DNA from: Acidobacteriota bacterium
GTDB taxonomy: Bacteria > Acidobacteriota > UBA890 > WLXD01
Direction of reading: 5' to 3'
DNA: 9,560 nucleotides
NCBI GenBank assembly: GCA_022571615.1
Contig: JACZXM010000072.1
Span: 1-9,560 of the forward strand
Positions 1 through 6,642 of this stretch are shown here, one piece after another (the stretch's first letter is position 1; every line of letters begins with the position of its first letter). A program made the position numbers and the translations under genes. Below the pieces are notes generated by a model. It was not told where the DNA came from. It saw only the letters and a program-made list of their open reading frames with translations, and did no database searches.

Positions 1-1052
1 GGGACCGTCGCGGACGCTACCGTTAGCAGGTCCCGATCGAGCTCCAGCGACCACCCCAGGTCCGCCAACACATCGAAGCCCAGCACCCCGTCGCCAGGGC
101 CGGGCTGGCGGACGACCCCGACGACCTGACCGCCGAAGGTCGAGGCTCCGAGCCGAAGCGTCACCAGCGCTTGGAGCGAGCTGAGCGAGATGACGCTGCC
201 TCCCGCCACCTCCGCCGCCCCGGCCGCTACCGCCAGCTCCGGGGTCATCGTGGTACGGGCGACATCCAGTGCCAACCGGAACCGCGCGGCGACCCCGTTC
301 ACCCTCAGCGGAACCATCACGACACGGTCCGCCTCGCGTTCCAACCGAATCGCGTCCACGCCTCCGGCCCAGCCCCGGGGGCCTCCGACGCCGGAGATCT
401 GTCCCGATTCGATTCCGGGGCGTGCAGCGACCAGCGCCTCCGCCTGGGCGCGATCCGTTCTCGCCAGGGCACGATTGGGTTCGGCGTCGGCCGCGGCCAA
501 CAGGTTCTCAGTCGCCGCGCCCAGATCGCCGGCTGCTCGTGCGATGCCGGCCAATAGCCGATGCGCTCGCGCCGCTGAGGAGGCATCGCGTGCTGCTTCC
601 TGGGCCAGCGAGCGCGCCTCCTCCCAATGCCCCCGCGAAGCCGCGGCCCGTGCCAGACCGAGTTTGCCCTCGGGCACACCATCCACGCTGCCGCGGCGAA
701 ACATCGCTTCGGCCTCGAGCAAGTCGCCGGCGCGCCAGCGCACCCGTCCCAACATCGCCTGCGCCTCAGGACCTGGAACACGCCGTTCGTATCGGACCGT
801 GAGGTCCGCCGCCAGATCGAGGTTGTCGGCGGCCAGTTCCTGCTGGATCCTCGCCTCGGTAACGACCAGCCGCTGGTTGTTGAGGCTGGCGGCTTGCAGC
901 GAACAGCCGCTATGGATCAAAGCGACGATGAGCAACGCGGTCGCAACCCGCCCGAGCCCGCCGCGGCAGCGTGCCGGGATGACGGACCGCAGGCAGAGGT
1001 TTCGTGGCTCCCCGCAGCCAATGATATATTCAGTCCGTACAGGGAGGAACAT
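1..1052 (-). CDS. Probable TPR-like lipoprotein with a degenerate retropepsin-like aspartyl protease domain (3' end off the window)
   Basis: The frame is open from an ATG at 1052 to the left edge (350 codons visible, no stop). Residues about 36-50 form a hydrophobic stretch ending in HSGCS, which looks like a lipoprotein signal with Cys50 as acylation site, although His at -3 is atypical. Residues about 65-225 are Ala/Arg/Glu-rich helical repeats resembling TPR units (for example LLEAEAMFRRGSVDG, then DLGAATENLLAAADAEPN). From about residue 250 a retropepsin-like fold is suggested by VVMVPLRVNGVAARFRLALD, TPELAVAAGA and the late GVLGFDVLADLGWSLELD. The catalytic signature normally read as DTG or DSG is D-V-A here, so proteolysis is doubtful. 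The start is uncertain: the 1052 ATG has no Shine-Dalgarno, gives a long Cys/Arg-containing leader and overlaps the divergent start. A TTG at 935 would give a very short signal peptide. The family assignment is by pattern only. Confidence 0.7.
   Translation of the reverse strand, partial: MFLPVRTEYIIGCGEPRNLCLRSVIPARCRGGLGRVATALLIVALIHSGCSLQAASLNNQRLVVTEARIQQELAADNLDLAADLTVRYERRVPGPEAQAMLGRVRWRAGDLLEAEAMFRRGSVDGVPEGKLGLARAAASRGHWEEARSLAQEAARDASSAARAHRLLAGIARAAGDLGAATENLLAAADAEPNRALARTDRAQAEALVAARPGIESGQISGVGGPRGWAGGVDAIRLEREADRVVMVPLRVNGVAARFRLALDVARTTMTPELAVAAGAAEVAGGSVISLSSLQALVTLRLGASTFGGQVVGVVRQPGPGDGVLGFDVLADLGWSLELDRDLLTVASATV
1020..1048 (+). promoter_or_regulatory. AT-rich divergent start region with ribosome binding site
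   Basis: In GC-rich surroundings the run ATGATATATT (1021-1030) stands out and offers a -10-like TATATT at 1025-1030. No convincing -35 is seen 16-18 bases upstream. It is followed by GGGAGGA at 1042-1048, a Shine-Dalgarno only about 2-4 bases from the ATG at 1051. On the minus strand the same AT tract could serve as a -10 (AATATA) for the leftward lipoprotein gene if that gene starts downstream of it. This is a candidate only. Confidence 0.3.
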
Positions 1053-1296
1053 GAAGATCGATAACTACTTGTCTCGGTGGCAGGAGTTCCATGAATGGTC
1101 GGTTTCCAATCGACCGGATATCCTGGAGTCGGTAGAAACGCTGGGCAGCAAACTGCGCGACTCTATCAGCCAGTATCGGCAGGCGACGGATCCGGATCAA
1201 CGGCACCAGCGCATGGAGCTGATCAAACAGCACTACGACCGTGTGGTCCAGTGGCACATGCACGAGATCTTGTCCAAACTCGACGGCGAGCCCTGA
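1051..1296 (+). CDS. Hypothetical 81-residue, predominantly helical protein
   Basis: I do not recognise this family. The ATG at 1051 follows a GGGAGGA ribosome binding site and the frame ends with TGA at 1294-1296. The product has no signal peptide, membrane segment or cysteine and is rich in polar and aromatic residues. It starts MKIDNYLSRWQEFHEW, and the second half carries several His, Gln and Arg residues (QRHQRMELIKQHYDRV, then QWHMHEIL). The pattern suggests two or three amphipathic helices in a small cytosolic protein. The frame is open far upstream, but only this segment has non-biased composition and a ribosome binding site, so I take 1051 as the start. It is divergent from the TPR/retropepsin lipoprotein gene, and its stop lies 3 bases from the stop of the convergent helix-turn-helix gene. 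Function unknown. Confidence 0.72.
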   Translation: MKIDNYLSRWQEFHEWSVSNRPDILESVETLGSKLRDSISQYRQATDPDQRHQRMELIKQHYDRVVQWHMHEILSKLDGEP

Positions 1297-1299
1297 CGC

Positions 1300-1740
1300 T
1301 CATGCTCCACCCGCAGCCCTGGCGGCCCGCTCAAGCCTATGGGCAAGCTCCTTGATTGCTTGACGCTGCGGAAAGCTGAGCTGCGCGCCGGCCTCCGATT
1401 CCAGGCGCCGAAGCCGACGGGCAGCTTCGGTGGCCACCTCACAGAGCTCGCTCACGGCCTGGTCGCCTGGCGGGCTCGCCGTGGCGACCGCTGCCGCCGA
1501 TTGCTCCCGTACCCAGCTCTCGAGCTCGGCCGGCTCGAAGCGGACGTTGAACCCGAGCTTGCGATGCGGAACGCGGCCGGTTCGGACCCATTCGTACAAC
1601 GTCTTGGGACGTATTCCGAGGTACTCGGCTGCCTGGTCGATCCGCCACAGCGCGGTGCCGGGTTCTGGGGTCATGGCGGGCTCGGGTTTCGAGTTCGTAG
1701 AAACATTGGCGACAAGCTGGCGCGCCGCCACCTCATTCAT
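1300..1740 (-). CDS. Helix-turn-helix DNA-binding protein of the excisionase/MerR-like (HTH_17) type
   Basis: From the chosen ATG at 1740 this gives 146 residues. Residues about 31-82 are a classic winged-helix domain of the excisionase/MerR-like class: WRIDQAAEYLGIRPKTLYEW forms the helix-turn-helix, followed by VRTGRVPHRKLG and the wing NVRFEPAELESWVREQ. Family members bind DNA as small regulators or recombination directionality factors. The C-terminal 60 residues are Ala/Arg/Glu-rich and probably helical, possibly for dimerisation. No integrase or other mobile gene is nearby, so a regulatory role is more likely than an excisionase role. The start is uncertain: a TTG at 1803 has AGGGAG four bases upstream (167 residues), and an ATG at 1674 lies just before the domain (124 residues). 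The gene is divergent from the hemerythrin gene and convergent with the 81-residue gene. Confidence 0.85.
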   Translation of the reverse strand: MNEVAARQLVANVSTNSKPEPAMTPEPGTALWRIDQAAEYLGIRPKTLYEWVRTGRVPHRKLGFNVRFEPAELESWVREQSAAAVATASPPGDQAVSELCEVATEAARRLRRLESEAGAQLSFPQRQAIKELAHRLERAARAAGGA

Positions 1741-1831
1741 CGAACCAGACGCTACCTTCGAGCGCCACGCGTGACAAGCGGCATGAGTGCGGGCCGTCGG
1801 CAACGCGCTCCCTGCGTGCCCCTGCCTGGCC

Positions 1832-1840
1832 TGCTATACT
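1832..1840 (+). promoter_or_regulatory. Possible extended -10 promoter for the hemerythrin gene
   Basis: TGCTATACT at 1832-1840 matches an extended -10 element (TGn plus TATACT), about 50 bases before the hemerythrin ATG. No good -35 is present 17 bases upstream. The region 1804-1891 between the divergent helix-turn-helix and hemerythrin genes is the least GC-rich intergenic stretch here and would suit shared control, but no clear operator is seen. Confidence 0.35.
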
Positions 1841-1891
1841 CGACAAGTCTTTCAGCTATTGTCTTGACCTCGCGGCCCACGAATCCCACCG

Positions 1892-2428
1892 ATGCTCGAA
1901 CCGCTGCCAGCGTCAGGCCCTCGTCGCCTGCTACCCACCGACGTGCTTCGGCGCGAACATCGCCAGATCGAAGAGCGCCTGGCCGTGCTATCGGCGGCGC
2001 TTGAAGCTCTCGGTGATCGTGGCGCCGATCCAAAGATCCTCGATCGAATCGAGGAGGTGGCCAGCTACATCGATCACGAGATGTCTGTCCACCACCGCAA
2101 GGAGGAAGAGGGACTGTTCCCTCTCCTGGCGCGCATCCTCGATGAGGATCTGCACCTGGACGGCCGCGTCGCCGATCATGAGGATCTCAGCATCATGAAC
2201 GGCAAGTTCAAGGAGGCGCTCGAGGAATGCCGCGACCAGGGCCACGAAGACGCGCACTTCGCGGCGCAGATGCTCAAAGGTTACGGTCTGTACATCGTGC
2301 ACCTGGTGCTCGAGCACCTGCTCAAAGAGGATCAGATCCTGTTTCTCGTGGCCGATCGCTATCTCACCGACGAGCAGCAGGCCGAGATCTTCGAGCACTT
2401 CCGCAGGATCGAAGCCGAGGTCGACTGA
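1892..2428 (+). CDS. Hemerythrin HHE cation-binding domain protein
   Basis: This 178-residue cytosolic protein has the residue pattern of a four-helix HHE/hemerythrin-like domain that binds a non-heme di-iron centre. The likely ligands are His23 (LRREHRQIEE), His62 (YIDHEM), His67/His68 with Glu72 in HHRKEEEGLFPLL, His96 (ADHEDL), and His137/His142 with Glu146 in HLVLEHLLKEDQILF. The two HxxxE arrangements are diagnostic. Such proteins sense or store O2, NO or iron, or protect against oxidative and nitrosative stress; the exact role here is not shown. The ATG at 1892 has no clear Shine-Dalgarno. It lies 162 bases upstream of the copper ATPase on the same strand, so a shared metal or redox-stress transcript is possible. 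There is no signal peptide. Confidence 0.9.
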   Translation: MLEPLPASGPRRLLPTDVLRREHRQIEERLAVLSAALEALGDRGADPKILDRIEEVASYIDHEMSVHHRKEEEGLFPLLARILDEDLHLDGRVADHEDLSIMNGKFKEALEECRDQGHEDAHFAAQMLKGYGLYIVHLVLEHLLKEDQILFLVADRYLTDEQQAEIFEHFRRIEAEVD

Positions 2429-2470
2429 CCAACGGCTCTTCTGTCTCTAGCAGGCCGTGGTGGAAGTGTG

Positions 2471-2593
2471 ATGGGTCTGGTTATACCGCCACGGGTGCAG
2501 ATGCAAGGCGACGCGACGTCGGCGCACCGTCAGCCTTGCGACGGCGATGCCAAGATCGCCGTCGTGATGACCGTCTTGGAGCGAGGACGATGA
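2471..2593 (+). CDS. Candidate 40-residue leader ORF overlapping the copA start
   Basis: An ATG at 2471, preceded by GGAAG at 2462-2466, opens a 40-codon frame that ends with TGA at 2591-2593. It therefore overlaps the copA ATG (2590-2592) in an ATGA arrangement that would allow translational coupling. The peptide begins MGLVIPPRVQMQGDATS and holds one Cys, one His and several Met but no recognisable motif. It lies in the same frame as, and shortly after, the hemerythrin stop. It may be a chance ORF in leader sequence. Confidence 0.3.
   Translation: MGLVIPPRVQMQGDATSAHRQPCDGDAKIAVVMTVLERGR
2536..2567 (+). promoter_or_regulatory. Strong hairpin in the copA leader
   Basis: CGACGGCGAT (2539-2548) and ATCGCCGTCG (2555-2564) are perfect inverted repeats around a six-base loop. 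In RNA the stem extends three further pairs at the base (two of them G-U). It ends 22 bases before the copA ATG. No T-run follows, so it is not a standard intrinsic terminator. It could affect translation of copA or simply lie within the small leader ORF. Confidence 0.5.
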
Positions 2594-4843
2594 GACAGCC
2601 CGAGGTAAGGACCCTTCCGGTGCGGGGCATGCACTGCGCCTCGTTGTGCCACCAGCGTCAGCCAGGCGCTCTGCAAGCTATCCGGAGTTGCCAACGCCGC
2701 GGTCAACCTCGCCACCGAGCGCGTCCGCATTGCCTACGACCCAGACCGAGTCAACGACGACGACCTGGTGAGCGCGGTGGCGGCCGCCGGCTTCGAGCTG
2801 GTGCAGGAAGCCAATAGCCAGGCGGGCGCCAACTCGGGCGCCCCCGCAACCGACCGCGCCCAGCTGCGGGAAGCGCAGGGACGGTTGTTTTTCGCCTGGC
2901 TCTTCACCTTGCCGATCATGCTGATCATGGCGGCAAGCTGGGCCTTCGGCAGTCCATGGCCGAGTCCCCTGTTGCACAAGCTATTGATGATCGTGCTGGC
3001 GTTCCCGGTCTTGTTCACGGTCGGTAGCGAAACGATGCGGTTCGCGCTGGGCGCGGTGCGAAGAGGCGCGGCGAACACGGACGTGCTGATTGCTCTTGGA
3101 ACGCTCGCTGCCTACTCGACCGGAGTTCTGGCCCTGTTCACTCCTGTGGCCAGCTTGGCGGGGGTGGCGGCGATGATCATGTCGTTTCACCTCACCGGGC
3201 GCTTTCTCGAGGCGCGCGCCAAAGGACGGGTGTCGGGGGCCATCCAGCGCCTGCTCGAGCTCGGCGCCAAGCGGGCGCGGGTGTTGGTACGGGGCGAAGA
3301 GCTCGACGTGCCGATCGAGCAGGTGCAGGTGGGAGACCTGCTGGCCATCCGACCGGGGGAGAAAATACCGACCGATGGTGAGGTGCTGGAGGGGACCAGC
3401 GCTGTCGACGAATCGATGGCAACCGGCGAGCCCATTCCGGTGACCAAAGAGCCCGGCGACGTGGTCATCGGTGCGACCGTCAATCAGAACGGACGCCTGC
3501 TCGTGCGGGCAACACGTGTCGGCGCCGACACCTTCCTGGCGCAGGTAGTGCGGCTGGTGCAAGAGTGCCAGACCACCAAGGTACCGATCCAGCAGCTGGC
3601 CGACAGCGTCACCGCGATCTTCGTACCGGCGGGATTGCTCGTCGCAGCCGGGACCTTCCTGGTGTGGGTCCTGTTTCCCGACACCATGGGGGGTCTCGTC
3701 GATGCCGCCGCATCGGTGCTCCCGTGGGTCAACCCGGAGCTGGGCGCAGTGTCGCTGGCGATCTTCGCCACCGTCGCCGTGCTCGTGATCGCCTGTCCGT
3801 GCGCGCTCGGTCTGGCCACACCCACCGCCCTGACGGTCGGCACCGGCAAGGGCGCCGAGGCCGGGATCCTGTTCCGGAGCGGGGCGACGATCCAGACTCT
3901 GGTCGACTGTGATGTCGTGGTCTTCGACAAGACCGGAACGTTGACCGTCGGGCGCCCGGAGGTCACCGACATTCACCCGGCCGCGTCCGTGCCGGACAAC
4001 GAGCTATTGGTGACCGCCGGTGCGGTGGAGAAGCTCTCGGAGCATCCACTGGCCGGCGCAATCGTTGCCGCCGCCAAGTCGGGAGGGCTCCGGCTGCCGA
4101 TCGCGAGCGACTTCGAGGCGGTGCCCGGAGGCGGTGCCCGAGCCCGTGTCGAGGGCGAGGAGGTGCTGGTCGGAAGCCCGGCCTTCGTACAGCAAGCAGG
4201 AATCGAGCTGGCGCAGTTACAGGATACCGCCGAGGCGATCGAGGCCGCAGCACGCACGGTTGTGGCGGTCGCTCGCAACGGCAAGCTCGTAGGGCTGCTC
4301 GGTATCTCGGATCCGCTCAAGCCGGACTCCGCGGCTGCGGTTGCCGAGCTCCGCGGTCTCGGCCTCGAGGCCTGGATGCTGACCGGCGACAACCACCGCA
4401 CAGCCGCTGCGGTCGCCCAGCAGGCCGGGATCGAGAACGTCGAGGCCGAGCTCCTTCCCGACCAGAAGCTCGACTTGATCCGGAAGCTCCAGGACGAGGG
4501 ACGCCGGGTGGTAATGGTGGGCGATGGCATCAACGATGCGCCCTCGCTGACGCAAGCTCACGTCGGCATCGCCATCGGCAGCGGCACCGATATCGCCATC
4601 GAAGCCGCCGACATCACGCTGGTGCGCGGCAACCTCGCAGGCGTGTCCCAAGCGGTCCGCCTGGCACGCGCTACCTTCCGGACCATCCGCCAGAACCTGT
4701 TTTGGGCCTTCTTCTACAACTTGATCGCCGTTCCCATCGCCATGCTCGGCTTGCTCCACCCGGTCATCGCCGAGATCGCGATGGCGTTCTCGTCGCTCAC
4801 GGTGGTAGGCAACGCGCTGCGGTTGCGCCAGCACAGGATCTGA
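2590..4843 (+). CDS. copA: Copper-translocating P1B-type ATPase (CopA), with a one-base frameshift at the N-terminal metal site
   Basis: CopA exports Cu(+) from the cytoplasm at the cost of ATP. With the frameshift corrected the product is 750 residues, normal for the family. Order: an N-terminal HMA domain (GMHCAS/C, then a ferredoxin-like fold to about residue 70); four helices including the [10 protein letters not shown] segment; actuator with TGEP (about 278); two helices with the Cu-type CPC (402-404); phosphorylation site DKTGT (Asp446); SEHPLAG (His485); GDGIND (644-649); two C-terminal helices with [12 protein letters not shown] and [15 protein letters not shown], as in Cu(+) pumps. 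The ATG at 2590 has GGAG eight bases upstream. One surplus T at 2644/2645 puts the ATG out of frame with the rest. Without correction, the downstream frame could only start at GTG 2768 (691 residues, no HMA domain, no ribosome binding site). It is on the same strand as the hemerythrin gene and convergent with the YceI gene. Confidence 0.93.
2641..2649 (+). other. Frameshift site inside the CopA CxxC motif
   Basis: Read from the ATG at 2590 the sequence gives ...GMHCAS then TTG TGC CAC, losing homology. Dropping one T of the TT at 2644-2645 gives TCG TGT GCC ACC, that is CASCATSV, the standard GMxCxxC copper site, and the frame then joins the long ATPase frame. Unshifted translation ends at 2815-2817 after 75 residues. 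Confidence 0.9.
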
Positions 4844-4888
4844 CCGGTCCACGCGAGGCTGGCTGAGCTCACTGCATAGTGGCCGGGG

Positions 4889-5548
4889 CTACTCTTGCGG
4901 CAAGGTCCACATCTCGATCCGGATCTTCACCTTGTCGGCGACCTTCACGACCCCGCCCATCGAGATCGGATCGATGCCGAAGTCGCGCTGCTTGATCTCC
5001 AATTGCCCGCTGAACAGGCGGAACTGCTGGATCTTCCGAACCCAGACGTCGACCTTGACCGGGCGGCTAATGCCCAACAGCGTGAGCTGTCCGTGCACCC
5101 GCAGTCGGTTGTCGCCGCGCGCCTCGACGCGCTCCGAACGGAATTCGAGGAGAGGGTGCTGCTCGGTATCGAGTACCTCCGGACCCAGCATCCGGGTTTG
5201 GATCTCCGGGATCTCCGTTTCGTTCGGCCCCTCCTGCTTCAGGCGCGCGCGACGGCGGGCGGTCTCGGTGTCGATCACCAGCTCGAGGGCCGAGACCACG
5301 ATCTCGATGCTCGAGCGCTCCGGCGCCTCCGGATCGTAGCGCACCGTCGCCTTCCAGCCGGTGGCGAGCACCCCGTGTTCGTGACCGAGGAACCCCAGCA
5401 AGCCCGCCCGACCCGTGGTGGCGACGATGTAGGAGCGCGCGGTGTCTACCGTCAGCTGCTCTTGACCTAGCGGAGCCGCCAGACTCGAAAACGCCGGCAA
5501 CAGCATCGTCCCCAGCAGGGCTGCTAAAGCGCGGTGTTGCCAACCCAT
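4889..5548 (-). CDS. Secreted YceI-like lipid-binding protein
   Basis: The product is 219 residues. Residues 1 to about 25 form a Sec signal peptide (MGWQHRALAALLGTMLLPAF, then SSLAAP), so the mature protein is periplasmic or exported. The remainder matches the YceI family, a lipocalin-like beta barrel that binds polyisoprenoid or other long-chain lipids. Typical features are LTVDTARSYIVATTGRAG, GFLGHEHGV, the central ETEIPEIQTRML helix region, QLTLLGISRPV and the closing IKQRDFGIDPISMGGVVKV. It is the last gene of the methyltransferase/FAD enzyme/type III synthase operon, starting 11 bases after the synthase stop with an ideal AGGAGG. That position suggests it carries or stores the lipid-like product outside the cytoplasm, which is inference. 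It is convergent with copA, with 45 bases between the stops. Some YceI proteins are simply stress-induced. Confidence 0.9.
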   Translation of the reverse strand: MGWQHRALAALLGTMLLPAFSSLAAPLGQEQLTVDTARSYIVATTGRAGLLGFLGHEHGVLATGWKATVRYDPEAPERSSIEIVVSALELVIDTETARRRARLKQEGPNETEIPEIQTRMLGPEVLDTEQHPLLEFRSERVEARGDNRLRVHGQLTLLGISRPVKVDVWVRKIQQFRLFSGQLEIKQRDFGIDPISMGGVVKVADKVKIRIEMWTLPQE

Positions 5549-5555
5549 GTTCGGT

Positions 5556-5561
5556 CCTCCT
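5556..5561 (-). promoter_or_regulatory. Ribosome binding site of the YceI-like gene
   Basis: Minus-strand AGGAGG sits seven bases before the ATG at 5548 and overlaps the TAG stop of the type III polyketide synthase (5560-5562). Ribosomes ending on the synthase therefore arrive on this site, which supports coupled expression of the two genes. Confidence 0.85.
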
Positions 5562-6642
5562 ACCAGCGGAATAGAAACGTCTCGGCAACCATACCCGGCC
5601 CGAAGCCGACCGCAACGGCGGGCGTCGGTGCCGATTCTCGCAGCAGGGTCTCGAGGATGAACGCGATGGTCACCGATGACATGTTGCCGTAGTGGGCCAG
5701 CACCGACCGCGAAGCGGCCAGCTCACCTCGCTCCAGTCCGACTGCATCCTCGAATGCCGACAGCACGCGCGGCCCTCCGGGATGCACTGCCCAGGTGACG
5801 ACATCGGCCATGTCCATTCCTTGTGCCCCTAGCCATTCCTGCAGCCAGAGACCGACGTGCCCGCGGATGAGCTTGGGCACGGAGGGATCCAGCGTCATCT
5901 CGAACCCGTGGTCTCCGATCCGCCACGACATGGCCTGCTCCGAGTCGGGCAGCAGTCTGGAGCCGTGCGCCATGATCTCCAGCAACGGCGCGGCACCATC
6001 GTCACCCCGGCACACCATGGCAGCGGCCCCATCGGCGAACAGGGCGTTGGCCACCAGTTTTTGCCCGTCCCAGCCGTAGTGAAAGTGCAGGCTGCACAGC
6101 TCCACCGCAACCACCAGAACCCGAGCGGTCGGATCCGAGGCCACGATCGGGCTTGCCACCGCGAGCGCGTTGAACATCCCGTGGCAGCCCATGAAGCCCA
6201 CATGTGTCCGGCGCACTTGCGGCGAGAGCCCCAGCTTGGGGATCAGCCGCACGTCGACCCCGGGGGCGAAGAAGCCGGTGCAGGAGACGGTGATCAGGTG
6301 ACTGATCTGCGGCGCATCGATCGCCGCCCTCGCGAGGGCCTGGCGAGCGGCGGCGGCGGCCAGCTTGGCGGCGTGCGCCTCGTAGCGTTGCATCCGCATC
6401 GCGGTGCTGGGACCGTGGTCTCGATCCCCTCGGCGAGGCGGATAGAACTGCTGGCGATCCGCGCTCGTGCCCGGCTCCAGGATCACGCTGTGGCGCCGCT
6501 CGACGCCGGAGCGCCGGAATAGGCCCGCCAGCAGCTTCTCGCGACGCTCTGTGTCGCAGACCATCGGCGCGCTCACACCAACCGCCTCGGCCTGGGAGAT
6601 GGACCCCTCAGGAACGACGGTCGCCAATCCCACCACCTTCAT
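5560..6642 (-). CDS. Type III polyketide synthase (chalcone/stilbene synthase superfamily)
   Basis: The enzyme is a 360-residue homodimer-forming ketosynthase type that extends an acyl-CoA starter with malonyl-CoA units and cyclises the chain to a pyrone, resorcinol or similar. The catalytic triad is visible: Cys153 in GFMGCHGMFNAL, His287 in WAVHPGGPRVL and Asn320 in AHYGNMSSVT, matching Cys164/His303/Asn336 of plant chalcone synthase. The C-terminal loop GFGPGMVAETFLFRW is also typical. The start MKVVGLATVVPEG at 6642 is preferred over the longer frame because it has GGAGGAG eight bases upstream and forms an ATGA overlap with the stop of the FAD enzyme gene. The starter and product cannot be read from the sequence. 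Linkage to a methyltransferase, a flavoenzyme and a lipid-binding protein favours a long-chain phenolic or pyrone lipid. Confidence 0.95.
   Translation of the reverse strand: MKVVGLATVVPEGSISQAEAVGVSAPMVCDTERREKLLAGLFRRSGVERRHSVILEPGTSADRQQFYPPRRGDRDHGPSTAMRMQRYEAHAAKLAAAAARQALARAAIDAPQISHLITVSCTGFFAPGVDVRLIPKLGLSPQVRRTHVGFMGCHGMFNALAVASPIVASDPTARVLVVAVELCSLHFHYGWDGQKLVANALFADGAAAMVCRGDDGAAPLLEIMAHGSRLLPDSEQAMSWRIGDHGFEMTLDPSVPKLIRGHVGLWLQEWLGAQGMDMADVVTWAVHPGGPRVLSAFEDAVGLERGELAASRSVLAHYGNMSSVTIAFILETLLRESAPTPAVAVGFGPGMVAETFLFRW

Noticed and set aside
190..1050. Long plus-strand open frame upstream of the 81-residue gene
   Set aside because: Its sequence is low-complexity Ala/Arg/Ser/Pro typical of antisense reading in GC-rich DNA, and the minus-strand frame gives a sensible protein over the same bases.
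1845..1868. Imperfect inverted repeat CAAG...CTTG as an operator between the divergent helix-turn-helix and hemerythrin genes
   Set aside because: Only four contiguous matching bases per arm; expected by chance.
2482..2487. TATACC as a -10 element for copA
   Set aside because: No -35-like sequence at 16-18 bases and no extended -10 TG; too weak to list.
2604..2620. CueR-like dyad near the copA start (AAGGACCCTT)
   Set aside because: It lies inside the coding sequence, the arms are short, and it does not match the long spaced dyad of CueR-type operators.
2981..3976. 331-codon minus-strand ORF opposite copA
   Set aside because: It is antisense to strongly conserved ATPase motifs, and its His/Gln/Arg-rich composition has no domain pattern.
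4878..4893. Small hairpin between the convergent copA and YceI-like genes as a terminator
   Set aside because: The stem is six bases with one G-U pair, overlaps the YceI stop codon and lacks a T-run.
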